Part shown: piece by piece, positions 27,167 to 35,350 of the stretch
How the letters are laid out: every line of letters starts with the position of its first letter
Position numbering within the stretch: position 1 is the first letter of the stretch
Program-made: the position numbers and the translations under genes
Source of the DNA: JACDAN01 sp963827705
GTDB lineage: Bacteria; Actinomycetota; Thermoleophilia; Gaiellales; Gaiellaceae
Assembly: GCA_963827705.1 (NCBI GenBank)
Contig: CAWHBN010000001.1
Location: 1-64,000 of the forward strand
DNA: 64,000 bases
Direction of reading: 5' to 3'
The notes under the pieces: generated by a model
Database searches by the model: none
What the model saw: the letters and a program-made list of their open reading frames with translations, nothing else
Told to the model about the DNA's origin: nothing

Positions 27167-27183
27167 CGAGGGACTGTCCCTCG
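27167..27183. repeat. 17-bp perfect hairpin, possible REP-like target or terminator
   Basis: CGAGGGA-CTG-TCCCTCG: 7-bp arms with a 3-nt loop, immediately after the stop (27184) of the minus-strand membrane protein and about 105 bp upstream of the RAYT start. There is no T-run. I did not find a second copy in this window. It could be the terminator of the upstream operon or a RAYT-recognised palindrome. Confidence 0.5.
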
Positions 27184-29172
27184 CTAGAGGCGGTAGAGGA
27201 GATAGCGGTCGTCGGCGTGGAGCAGCGGCAAGGCCGGACGCAGGAACGACCGCTGTCGATCGACGACCAGCCAATTGGCGCCGTACCTGCGCGGGATCTC
27301 CAGATCGCCGGTGCGGAGGAAGCGCATGACGTCGCGACGGCGTGCATAGGGACGGTTGTCCTCGGTGTCCGCGACGTGCGCCGGCGGCGCGGCGGCGACG
27401 TAGACCGGCGCCAGGGCCGCTATCCGGTAGCTCGTCTCGAGGTCGGAGAAGACGACCGTGCCCTCCGGGAGGTCCTGGAGCGCCTCGCGCAGCCCCGGCG
27501 TGAGCGGCACGCGGGGGCCTGGTGGCTTCTCCCACTCGCGCATCCCGTGGACGGCGACCGGGAGGACGAACAGCAGGGCCGTGAGGCCCGCGTAGAGCCC
27601 ACGCCGCTCGATGCTCCCCCACCGGCGCTGGATGACGATGCCGGCCGGGATCGCCAGGGCGGCGCCGACCAGCGCAACCCAGGTCGCGAAGGCCGGCCCG
27701 CCGTGGTCGAGGTGCGGCCCGAAGTCGCCCGCCCAGGTCAGCTGGAGCCATAAGCCTGCCGCCAGCCCAGCGGGCAGCGCCGCCCCTCGGAGGAACCCGG
27801 CGAGCACGGCGCAGCCGCCCGCGAACGCAAACGAGATGGGCATGAACCCGACGATCCGCCTCGCCTGTGAGAGCGACACGAGATCCGCGAACGACGGGAA
27901 CGCAAAGCCCGCCAACGTCAGGAGCAGGATCGGCAGCGAGCCGCCGACCACATACGCCGCCCACCGGCTGCGGGACGCGAAGGCGGCGAGCGGGATCGCG
28001 ACGAGCGCGGCGACCGCGACCGCGCCGCTGCGGCCGAAGACCTCGGGCGCCAGCGAGTAGCTGTCGAGGGACCCGACGTCGAGCTCACGCGCGTATCGCT
28101 CGAGGGCGCGGCTAACCTCCTCCGCCCTCGGCGTGTGCCCCGCCGTGTCCTCGACGATCGGCCGGAGCCAGAGGAGCACAAGAGCAGTCGGAACTGCCAC
28201 CGCCGCAAGCCCGCTCACCAACGGGACGACGTCCCGCCTCGTCCAGATCACCCGCAAGATCGCGAAGCCCGTCAGCGGGACGAGCAGGAACAGCGCATAC
28301 GTCGGATGCGAAAGGGCGATCGCCAGTGACGCCGCCGCGACGGGGATCGCGAACAGCCACCGCCGCTCTCGGATGAGCAGGAACAGCGAGGCGAGCACGA
28401 TCGGGACGAGCAGTTGCCGCGCCGCGGTCGCCGGAAGAGCGATCGAGTCGTACGCGCCGCCGTCGCCGGGCGCGAGCCCCGTGATCGCGACCTGCCCGGC
28501 GAGCACCGCGACCCCGCCCCAGACCGAGTTGAAGAGCGCCCGCCCCGCCTCGAAGACGACGACGAACGCGACCGGGACGAGAATCGCCGCCTCGTTGAGG
28601 ACGACGTCCGTCGGATCGACTCCCGCAAGCTTCGAGACGAGCGCGAGGAACCCGTGCCAGAGCGGGAAGGCGTAGCCGGGATGCGGTCCGCCGTCCGCGA
28701 ACTCGCCCACCGCGTCGATCGACAGCTCGTCGAGGCTCTCCAGCTTCCGCACCCGGGCCAGGTGGAACAGCGCGTCGCCGCCGAGCGCCGGCCCGAACCG
28801 CCAGACGAAGACGGCGAACACCGCGCCTGCACCCGCAACCGCCCAGACAACCGGGTCGAAGTGGAGCGCCTGGCGCCGCAGCGCGAACGGCAGCGCGATC
28901 GCCGCAGCGACTCCGAGCACGACCAGCGTCACCAGGATCGACGTCCCGAGCGCGAACGTCGCCAGCATCCCGAGGAAGAGGACGCCGAGCGACAGCGCGA
29001 CCGCCTCCGCCACTGCCGGCAGGCGCAGCGCGCGAGCGATCAGCGCGCCGGGGATGAGCAGGCAGAGCGACGCCGCCGTCAGCCGGAGCGCGAGGCCAAG
29101 CCCCTCGGCCGGCAGCAGGCGCGCGACCGCCAGCAGCGGGATCGCCGCGAGAACGAGCGGGATCCGGGTCAA
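27184..29172 (-). CDS. Large polytopic membrane protein, GT-C glycosyltransferase-like
   Basis: 662 residues with roughly 13-16 hydrophobic helices. GGDALFHLARVRKLESLDEL (about residues 122-141) is the acidic first-loop motif of GT-C enzymes, which use polyprenyl-phosphate sugars on the outer membrane face. The C-terminus is a soluble tail (VVFSDLETSYRIAALAPVYV and GANWLVVDRQRS) often seen in actinobacterial arabinosyl/mannosyltransferase-like proteins. The start is TTG 29172, forming a TTGA overlap with the GT2 stop. The open frame extends upstream to 29817, but that part is shadow of the GT2 gene. The neighbouring GT2 and UPF0104 genes support a glycan assembly role. Confidence 0.65.
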   Translation of the reverse strand: MTRIPLVLAAIPLLAVARLLPAEGLGLALRLTAASLCLLIPGALIARALRLPAVAEAVALSLGVLFLGMLATFALGTSILVTLVVLGVAAAIALPFALRRQALHFDPVVWAVAGAGAVFAVFVWRFGPALGGDALFHLARVRKLESLDELSIDAVGEFADGGPHPGYAFPLWHGFLALVSKLAGVDPTDVVLNEAAILVPVAFVVVFEAGRALFNSVWGGVAVLAGQVAITGLAPGDGGAYDSIALPATAARQLLVPIVLASLFLLIRERRWLFAIPVAAASLAIALSHPTYALFLLVPLTGFAILRVIWTRRDVVPLVSGLAAVAVPTALVLLWLRPIVEDTAGHTPRAEEVSRALERYARELDVGSLDSYSLAPEVFGRSGAVAVAALVAIPLAAFASRSRWAAYVVGGSLPILLLTLAGFAFPSFADLVSLSQARRIVGFMPISFAFAGGCAVLAGFLRGAALPAGLAAGLWLQLTWAGDFGPHLDHGGPAFATWVALVGAALAIPAGIVIQRRWGSIERRGLYAGLTALLFVLPVAVHGMREWEKPPGPRVPLTPGLREALQDLPEGTVVFSDLETSYRIAALAPVYVAAAPPAHVADTEDNRPYARRRDVMRFLRTGDLEIPRRYGANWLVVDRQRSFLRPALPLLHADDRYLLYRL

Positions 29173-30068
29173 CGCGTCGATTCGAGCAGAGCGGTCGCCG
29201 GGGCGCCCGCGACCCAGTCGGCCGCGTCCCGATAGACCGCTCCACGCTCGCCGCGGAAGACCACCGACCGGACGCGCAGGCCCGCCAGGATCACCCTCCG
29301 CGCATGCTCGGCCGCGGAGACCCCGCGGTGCTTGACGAGAAACCTCAGGTGTCCCCGGACCTGCTCGCGGAAGAGCGTCGCCGACTCGCGCCGCCAGGAG
29401 GCGCCGCCGACGTGCACGGCTTCGGCCTCGGGGTAGAAGAGCGTCCGCCAGCCGGCCGCCCGGGCCCGGTACGACCAGTCCGTCTCCTCGCTGAACAGGA
29501 AGAACGCCTCGTCGAACGGCCCGACCTCCTCGAATGCCTCGCGCCGGATCAGGAACGCGGCCCCTTTGGCGAACTCGACTTCGCGAACCTCGTCGTGGCG
29601 GAATCCCGCGCCGTAGAACGAGTTCAGGAGCCGCGAGCGGGGCGCCAGCTTGCGCAGGAACAGGTACTCGGTCGCGATCCGCCACGTCGTCGGAAACCCG
29701 CGGACGGACGGCTGGAGCGTCCCGTCCGGGTTGAGCAGGCGAGGGGCGACCCACGCCGCCCGCGGGATTCCTTCCGCGAAGCGCGCCAACCGGTCGACGG
29801 CGTCGCCCACCACCCACGCGTCCGAGTTGAGGACGAGGACGTACGGAGCCGCCGTCTCGCGGATGCCCCGGTTCCAGCCCGCCGCGAGCCCGAGGTTCTC
29901 CTGCTCGACGACCTGCACGGCGGGAAAGCCCACCCGCACGCGGTCGACCGTCCCGTCCGTCGACCCGTGGTCGACGACGACCGTCTCCAGCCCCGAGACG
30001 CTCTCCAGCGCCTGCTCGACGTGCGGCAGCCCGTTGTAGGTGACGACGACGGCGGAGACCTCAGGCAT
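29169..30068 (-). CDS. GT2-family glycosyltransferase (rhamnosyltransferase-like)
   Basis: 299 residues from ATG 30068 (MPEVSAVVVTYNGLPHVEQA). GT-A features: TVVVDHGSTDGTVDRVR, NLGLAAGWNRGIRETAAPYV and LVLNSDAWVVGDAVDRLARF (D-x-D region, SDA form), GAAFLIRREAFEEVGPFDEA and FFLFSEETDWSYRARAAGWR, the ED-type catalytic base region. This arrangement is that of WbbL-type inverting rhamnosyltransferases; the donor is not certain. The ATG overlaps the upstream flippase-like gene's TGA by 8 bp and the TGA overlaps the next TTG, so the whole operon appears coupled. Confidence 0.85.
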   Translation of the reverse strand: MPEVSAVVVTYNGLPHVEQALESVSGLETVVVDHGSTDGTVDRVRVGFPAVQVVEQENLGLAAGWNRGIRETAAPYVLVLNSDAWVVGDAVDRLARFAEGIPRAAWVAPRLLNPDGTLQPSVRGFPTTWRIATEYLFLRKLAPRSRLLNSFYGAGFRHDEVREVEFAKGAAFLIRREAFEEVGPFDEAFFLFSEETDWSYRARAAGWRTLFYPEAEAVHVGGASWRRESATLFREQVRGHLRFLVKHRGVSAAEHARRVILAGLRVRSVVFRGERGAVYRDAADWVAGAPATALLESTR

Positions 30069-31032
30069 CCGGCACCGACCTTCGCGCTCCCGAACGCACG
30101 GCCTCCCAGGCGACGATGGCCGCACCCGGCAACGCGAGGCCGAGCGTCGTCACGAAGAAGAGGAAACCCGTGGCCGCAGCCGCATCCGCGTCCACGTCGA
30201 GCCGGGTCATGAAGCTGACGAAGAACGCCTCGCGCACCGCGAGCCCGTTGATCGTGAACGGCACGAGCATGACGAGGAAGAGCAGCGGGCCGAGGACGAA
30301 GTACGGCCGCGGAGAGAGGTCCACGCCGACGGCTTCCCCGCAGAGCCAGATCGACAGGATGCGGACGATCTGGACGCCGATCGTCAGCACGAAGACGGCG
30401 AGCAGCACGCGGACGCTGTCCCGATAGCTGTGCATCCCCCGGTAGAGGCCGCGCACCGGCCGCTCGATCCGCAGCCGGGCGAGGAGCGGCCGGAACCGGC
30501 GGAGCCGGGTGCGCAGGCTCTTCGAGAAGATCACGAAACCCGCGATGACGGTCGCGACCACGAAGATCGCCTCGATCCACAGGTAGACGTCCACGTCGTA
30601 CTCGCCGATCGCCAGTGCGAGCCCAATGGCAGCGAGGAGCAGGGTCGCGGCGCCTCCGATCGCCCGCTCGAGGATCACCGAGCCGGCGATCGTCCCGGTG
30701 TTCCCCGGATGGCGCTTCGAGGTCTCGTAGATCCGCGTCGCGTCACCCCCCACAGCGGTCGGCAGCACCTGGCTCGCCGCGTACGACACGAAGTACGCGC
30801 GGGTCAGCCAGCCGAGCCGGTCGTGGATCGCCTTCGCGTCCAGCAGCCACTTCCAGCGCAGCGCCATCGGCCAGGTCGTCACCAGCGTGATCCCGAGCGC
30901 GAGCAGGAAGTAGCCGACGTGGGTGTCCGCCAGGATCTCGAGCGTCCGCCCGACGTCGATCTTCCAGATGAGGTAGGCGGTGCAGAGCGCCGTGACGAGG
31001 AGGGTGAGCGCCACCCTCAGGGTCTTGTTCAT
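30061..31032 (-). CDS. UPF0104 / lysylphosphatidylglycerol synthase TM-region family protein
   Basis: 323 residues with 7-8 hydrophobic helices. SYAASQVLPTAVGGDATRIY and VPFTINGLAVREAFFVSFMT are the two signature motifs of the AglD/YbhN/LPG_synthase_TM family. Members are membrane proteins of glycan and lipid loci, proposed to be flippases or GT-C-like transferases (AglD in archaeal N-glycosylation). Its position between a DegT aminotransferase and a GT2 supports a role with lipid-linked sugars. ATG 31032 overlaps the upstream stop (ATGA). It has no soluble LPG synthase catalytic domain, so lysyl transfer is not implied. Confidence 0.8.
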   Translation of the reverse strand: MNKTLRVALTLLVTALCTAYLIWKIDVGRTLEILADTHVGYFLLALGITLVTTWPMALRWKWLLDAKAIHDRLGWLTRAYFVSYAASQVLPTAVGGDATRIYETSKRHPGNTGTIAGSVILERAIGGAATLLLAAIGLALAIGEYDVDVYLWIEAIFVVATVIAGFVIFSKSLRTRLRRFRPLLARLRIERPVRGLYRGMHSYRDSVRVLLAVFVLTIGVQIVRILSIWLCGEAVGVDLSPRPYFVLGPLLFLVMLVPFTINGLAVREAFFVSFMTRLDVDADAAAATGFLFFVTTLGLALPGAAIVAWEAVRSGARRSVPDA

Positions 31033-32129
31033 GTCAGCCGCGCGTGGACCCGGCGGAGCGCGTCGATCGCGTCCGCGACGTCCTCGTCGGAGTGCGCCGG
31101 GGAAAGCGGGAGGGAGAGCACCTGCGCGCCGGCCCGCTCGGCGACGGGAAGCGACGGTTGGTCGGGGAAGAGCTCGCGGTACGCGCTCAGCGTGTGCACG
31201 GGGAGGAAGTGGATGCTCGTCGCGATGTTCTCCTCGGCGAGCAGCGCCGCATAGTCGTCGCGCGTGGCGCCGGCGCGCTCCGGGTCGATCCGGACGACGT
31301 AGAGGTGGAGCGCATGCAGGTCGCGGTCGTCACGGCCGAGCGGCTCGATGCCGTCCAGCTCGGACACGGCCTCGTCGTACGCCGCGAAGTACCGGAGCCG
31401 GATCTCTCGATGGCCGTCGAGCTTGTCCAGCTGGACGAGCGCGATCGCGGCGAGGACGTCAGAGAGGTTCGCCTTGTAGCCCGGCACTGCGATGTCGTAG
31501 AGCGACCCGCCGCGCCGCCGCATCAGCCGGAGCTCGCGGATCGCGTCGGCGACGTCGTCCCGGTCCGTCGTGACGATCCCGCCCTCGCCGGCTGCGACGT
31601 TCTTCGTGGCGTAGAGGGAGAAGCAGGTCGCATCGGACAGCGCGCCGATCTTCCGGCCGCGGTATTCGCTCTCTGCGGCATGCGCGGCGTCCTCGATCAC
31701 CGGCAGGCCGAGGGCCCAGATCGGATCGAGATCGGCCGGCTGGCCTGCGAGGTGGACCGGCATGATCGCCTTCGTCCGCTCGGTGACCGCGGCCTTCACG
31801 CCCTCGGGGTCGATGTTCAGGTCCGACTCGCGCACGTCGACGAAGACAGGTGTCGCTCCGGCATGGACGACGACGTTCGCCGTCGCGGGCCAGGTGATCG
31901 GCGTCGTGATCACCTCGTCGCCGGGCCCGATCCCGAGCGCAACGAGGGTCAGGTGCATCGCGGCCGTACCGGAGGAGACGGCGAGCGCATGCTTTGCGCC
32001 GACGTACGCCGCGAAGCGACGCTCGAGCTCCGCGGCATTCGGTCCGGTCGTCAGCCAGCCGGAGCGGATCGTCCGTGCGACGGCCTCGATCTCCTCCTCG
32101 CCCACGGCGGGAGGCTGGAACGAGAGCAT
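31029..32129 (-). CDS. DegT/DnrJ/EryC1 family sugar aminotransferase
   Basis: 366 residues from ATG 32129. VSSGTAAMHLTLVALGIGPG binds the PLP phosphate, LPVIEDAAHAAESEYRGRK carries Asp147, and TCFSLYATKNVAAGEGG carries Lys176, the Schiff-base lysine. KANLSDVLAAIALVQLDKL is also conserved. These enzymes aminate keto-sugars, making amino-deoxy sugars such as perosamine, QuiNAc4N or desosamine types. A start 9 codons upstream (32156) is possible but would overlap the upstream ATP-grasp stop; ATG 32129 leaves a 7-bp gap. The stop overlaps the UPF0104 gene (ATGA). Confidence 0.9.
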   Translation of the reverse strand: MLSFQPPAVGEEEIEAVARTIRSGWLTTGPNAAELERRFAAYVGAKHALAVSSGTAAMHLTLVALGIGPGDEVITTPITWPATANVVVHAGATPVFVDVRESDLNIDPEGVKAAVTERTKAIMPVHLAGQPADLDPIWALGLPVIEDAAHAAESEYRGRKIGALSDATCFSLYATKNVAAGEGGIVTTDRDDVADAIRELRLMRRRGGSLYDIAVPGYKANLSDVLAAIALVQLDKLDGHREIRLRYFAAYDEAVSELDGIEPLGRDDRDLHALHLYVVRIDPERAGATRDDYAALLAEENIATSIHFLPVHTLSAYRELFPDQPSLPVAERAGAQVLSLPLSPAHSDEDVADAIDALRRVHARLT

Positions 32130-32136
32130 CGTCGTC

Positions 32137-33369
32137 CTACGCGAGAGTTCCTGCACGGGCAGTCCGGAAGCGTACGAGAGCGGCGGCCGCCCTCGCCCGT
32201 TCCAGAGCCTCGTCCCTGGAGCCGCCGACGGCCTGGACAGCGCCGAGGCGGTCGGCGCCGTGCCTGAGCTCGCCGACCGCGAACCCCGGCCGCCGGTAGG
32301 CGCGAACGCGCAGGACGCCGTCCACCGCCTCGGCGTCTTCGATGCCCTCGATCGCCTCGAGCTCGCCCGGCTCGGCGGTCAGGAAGACGGTGGAGGCCCC
32401 GCCGGCCTGCGGCTCGGGCACGAGCGCCGCAGGGTCAATCTCCTCACCGAGCGCAGCGCGCAGCGCGAGCTCGTTGAGATTCACACCGAGCGCAGCGAGG
32501 CAGAGCTCCGCGTCGTGGCCGCCTCCCAACCGGGCGGCGACCTCGACGACCTGTGGCCCGTCCGGCGTGATCCGGAGCTGCGTGTACGAGGGGCCGTCCT
32601 CGATCCCGAGCGCCGCGACAGCCCTGCCGGCGACCTCGGCCGCCTCACCGCCGTCCGCCTCGGACGGCCACACGTGCGCCAGCGCGACCCCGAACGCAGG
32701 TGGCCCGGCGGTCAGCCGGTCGGTCACCGTGAGCGGATGGAAGCGTCCGGCGACCGACACCGCGTTCACGGTCACCTCCGGGCCGTCGGCGACCTCCTCG
32801 ACGAGCGCGTGGCCGTTGCGGGACTCCGAGACGGCACGTGCAATCGCCGCCTCGAGGTCCGCGGCGTCCTCGACGAGGCTCAGGCCCCGCTGGCCCTGCC
32901 GGTCGGGCGCCTTGACGACGCAGGGAACCGGCAGGCCCTCCTCCGGACTCGAGACGAGGTGCCAGGCCGGCTGCGGCACGCCGACCGCTGCGAGCCGCTC
33001 GCGCTGGCGCGCCTTGGAGGTGGCGAGCACGGCGGTGGCCGGCGAGAGGGGATGCGCGATCCCGATTCGCTCTGCGACTCGGGCCGCGATCGCGACGGGC
33101 CAGTCGATCCCCGGAGCGATGATCCCGTCCACGCGTTCGGCCTGCGCGAGCCGCTGGATGCCGCGCTCGTCCTCGGTCGAGATGATCGCCCGCCGGTCGG
33201 CGAGGGCGAATCCCGGCGCAGCCGGATCCCGGTCGAGGGCGAGCACCTCCAGGTCCCCGCGAGCCCGAGCGGCTTCGAGCAAACCGACCTGCGCGGGACC
33301 GGCGCCCAGAACGAGGAGACGTTTCCGTCGGTCCACGCCTCGCTCAGCTTCCGCCGCCACCGTTCGCAT
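32137..33369 (-). CDS. ATP-grasp ligase, second of four (CarB-like)
   Basis: 410 residues. The N-terminus RLLVLGAGPAQVGLLEAARA is a Rossmann-like preATP-grasp domain, then LSPATAVLATSKARQRERLA and PVPCVVKAPDRQGQRGLSLV (ATP-grasp lysine and glycine loop), HALVEEVADGPEVTVNAVSV, and QLRITPDGPQVVEVAARLGG with HDAELCLAALGVNLNELALR, the metal-binding end. This is the architecture of carbamoyl-phosphate-synthase-like or PurK/D-Ala ligase-related enzymes that make acyl-phosphates and form amide bonds. Start is ATG 33369; GTG 33336 (MDRRKRLLVLG) is an alternative. First gene of a five-gene minus operon. Confidence 0.82.
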   Translation of the reverse strand: MRTVAAEAERGVDRRKRLLVLGAGPAQVGLLEAARARGDLEVLALDRDPAAPGFALADRRAIISTEDERGIQRLAQAERVDGIIAPGIDWPVAIAARVAERIGIAHPLSPATAVLATSKARQRERLAAVGVPQPAWHLVSSPEEGLPVPCVVKAPDRQGQRGLSLVEDAADLEAAIARAVSESRNGHALVEEVADGPEVTVNAVSVAGRFHPLTVTDRLTAGPPAFGVALAHVWPSEADGGEAAEVAGRAVAALGIEDGPSYTQLRITPDGPQVVEVAARLGGGHDAELCLAALGVNLNELALRAALGEEIDPAALVPEPQAGGASTVFLTAEPGELEAIEGIEDAEAVDGVLRVRAYRRPGFAVGELRHGADRLGAVQAVGGSRDEALERARAAAALVRFRTARAGTLA

Positions 33370-33421
33370 TGTGGCGCCCGAGCGCGACGGCGCCTGCCTC
33401 GGCGAGGTCCGTGCGCCGAGG

Positions 33422-33456
33422 TTGACACGCTGAGCGATCGCAAGGTACTATGCGAT
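33422..33456 (+). promoter_or_regulatory. Sigma-70-type promoter with overlapping PadR-type operator, leaderless
   Basis: TTGACA at 33422-33427, an 18-bp spacer and TACTAT at 33446-33451, which is close to consensus. Initiation about 7 bp later falls on or next to the PadR ATG (33459), so the mRNA should be leaderless. The inverted repeat ATCGCA-N8-TGCGAT (33437-33442 and 33451-33456) straddles the -10 box, a good site for autorepression. Confidence 0.7.
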
Positions 33457-33458
33457 GC

Positions 33459-33806
33459 ATGGAACCTGCCGAGACACGCAAGTCGGTCTCCCAGTTGCGT
33501 CGCGGCACGGTCGAGTACTGCGTCCTCGCGCTGCTGCGCGGCGGCGCGCGGTACGGCTTCGAGCTCGTCCGTGAGCTCTCGGACGTGGACGGCCTCGTGA
33601 CGAGCGAGGGGACGATCTACCCGCTGCTCACGCGACTGCGGAAGGAGCAGCTCGTGACGACCTTCTGGCGCGAGTCCGAGTCGGGCCCGCCGCGCCGTTA
33701 CTACGAGCTCACAGACGCCGGCCGGGAGGCGCTCGAGGACTTCGCGAAGGAATGGGCCCGGTTCCGGGACTCGGTCGATGCGATCTTGAGCAAGGAGGAA
33801 GGATGA
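33459..33806 (+). CDS. PadR-family transcriptional regulator
   Basis: 115 residues from ATG 33459 (MEPAETRKSVSQLRRGTVEY). The winged helix is complete: CVLALLRGGARYGFELVREL is helix 1-2, VTSEGTIYPLLTRLRKEQLV the recognition helix, and RRYYELTDAGREALEDFAKE the wing and dimer helix. The short C-terminus places it in the PadR-s2 type. It probably represses itself and the coupled HAAS protein through the repeat over its promoter. An ATG three codons upstream (33450) lies within the -10 region and is less likely. Confidence 0.9.
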   Translation: MEPAETRKSVSQLRRGTVEYCVLALLRGGARYGFELVRELSDVDGLVTSEGTIYPLLTRLRKEQLVTTFWRESESGPPRRYYELTDAGREALEDFAKEWARFRDSVDAILSKEEG

Positions 33807-34336
33807 CCACCATGCAAACTGACCGGCTCGTCGACGACTACCTGAGCCGGCTCGAGGAAGCTGCAGCGCACCTGCAGCGGTCACGGCGCGCAGAGCTGAT
33901 CGCCGAGATCCGCGAGCACATCGAGGCGGCGCTGCGCGAGGAGGAGGCCGCCGGCGAGGTCGCGGTTCGCAACGTCCTCGAACGGCTCGGGCCGCCCGAG
34001 GAGATCGTCGAGGCCGCGGAGCCCGCGCCGGAGGCCGAGCAGCGACCCACGGGCAAGCTGGAGGTAGCCGCGATGGTGACGCTCGTCGTCCCGTTCATCG
34101 GCTGGCTCTTCGGCATCGCGATGGTTCTGATCTCCAGGGCGTGGTCGAACCGCGAGAAGACCATCGGAACGGCGCTCGCCCTGCTGGCGGTGGTTCCGTT
34201 CCTCATTCTCGCGATCGTCGACAGCTACTCGGAGAGCCCGTCCACCACGTTCGAGACGGTGTTCTTCGTGTTGTGGGTCATCGGCGGACTGCCGAGCGCT
34301 CTCTACCTGGGTCTGCGCCTGCGCCGAGACAGCTGA
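33803..34336 (+). CDS. HAAS-domain membrane protein (PadR partner)
   Basis: 177 residues from ATG 33803, overlapping the PadR TGA (ATGA). Residues 5-75 are the helical HAAS domain (VDDYLSRLEEAAAHLQRSRR, LIAEIREHIEAALREEEAAG, VRNVLERLGPPEEIVEAAEP), a DUF1700-like cytoplasmic module found next to PadR regulators. Two or three membrane helices follow (about residues 90-112, 120-140 and 150-170). PadR plus HAAS pairs are thought to act as membrane-anchored envelope stress or signalling modules, similar to anti-sigma systems. The gene is convergent with the SDR gene, whose open frame runs antisense through it. Confidence 0.85.
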   Translation: MTTMQTDRLVDDYLSRLEEAAAHLQRSRRAELIAEIREHIEAALREEEAAGEVAVRNVLERLGPPEEIVEAAEPAPEAEQRPTGKLEVAAMVTLVVPFIGWLFGIAMVLISRAWSNREKTIGTALALLAVVPFLILAIVDSYSESPSTTFETVFFVLWVIGGLPSALYLGLRLRRDS

Positions 34337-34352
34337 GCGGACGGCGCGGCGC

Positions 34353-35350
34353 TCAGGTCGTGCGCGCGCGCCGGCCGGGGCCGCAAGGGACGAGTCCACC
34401 CAGGACACGTTCTCGCGGTACCAGGCGACGGTGCGAGCAAGACCCTCCTCGAGCGACGTCCGAGCAGCCCAGCCGAGCAGCCGCCCGGCCTTCTCCGTCG
34501 AGCCGATGTGGCGCGCCACCTGGCCGGGGCGCTCCTCGACGTGCTCCTTCAGCGTCGCCGGCTTCCCGCACAGCTCCAGCACGAGGTCGGCGATCTCCGA
34601 CACCGACGCGTCCCGACCCGTCGCGACGTTGATCACCTCGCCGGCCACAGCGTCCAGGTCCGCCTCGATCACCGCCTGGATCGCCTCCGCGTCGTCCTCG
34701 ACGTAGAGCCAGTCCCGACTCGCCGTCCCGTCGCCGTGCACCGTCAGCGGCTCACCGGCCAGCGCCTGGAGGATGAAGCGCGGGATCACCTTCTCGGGAT
34801 GCTGGCGCGGCCCGTAGTTGTTGAACGGCCGGACGATCACGATCGGCAGGTCGTACGTCGCCCGGTACGCGAACGCGAGCCGATCCGCCCCCGCCTTCGT
34901 TGCCGCGTACGGGCTGCGCGGGTTCAACGGATGGTCCTCGTCCATCGGCGCGGCCTCTGCGGTCCCGTACACCTCGCTGGACGAGATCAGGATGAAGCGC
35001 TCGACCGGCTCCTCGCGCACCGCATCGAGCAGCACGCGAGTCCCCTCCACGTTCGTCGCCACGAACTCGGACGCACCCTCGGCGATCGACTTCTCCACGT
35101 GCGACTCGGCCGCGGCGTTGACGATCACGTCCACGCCGGCCACGACCTCGCGCACCAGTGCCTCGTCGCGGATGTCGCCGTGCACGAACGAGAGCCGCTC
35201 GTGCGAGCCGACGTCGCGCAGGTTCTCCAGGTTCCCGGCATACGTCAGCGCATCCAGCGAAACCACCTCGTACGGCGTCGCCTTCAGCAGGTGCCGGATG
35301 AACGCGGAGGAGATGAAGCCCGCCCCGCCGGTGACGAGGATCCGTTTCAC
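34353..35350 (-). CDS. NAD-dependent sugar epimerase/dehydratase, RmlB-like but non-canonical active site
   Basis: About 330 residues from GTG 35350 (KRILVTGGAGFISSAFIRHL). SLDALTYAGNLENLRDV and NAAAESHVEKSIAEG look like dTDP-glucose 4,6-dehydratase (RmlB), and YAATKAGADRLAFAYRATYD has the Tyr-x3-Lys pair. However, the RmlB Thr-Asp-Glu is replaced by SSSEVYG (no Asp), so another NDP-sugar epimerase or dehydratase activity is likely. The C-terminal WYRENVSW is normal. The open frame does not stop until 33881, antisense through the HAAS gene. A one-base change in the GC repeat near 34370 gives RARTT and TGA 34353-34355, which I take as the true end. It is coupled to the GT2 upstream by GTGA. 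Confidence 0.78.

Noticed and set aside
27184..29817. 877-codon version of the GT-C-like gene
   Set aside because: Upstream of TTG 29172 the frame is shadow of the GT2 gene; the TTGA overlap and start of hydrophobic sequence set the start.
30061..31032. Lysylphosphatidylglycerol synthase
   Set aside because: Only the membrane region is present; the cytosolic aminoacyl-transferase domain is missing, so a UPF0104/AglD-type role is more likely.
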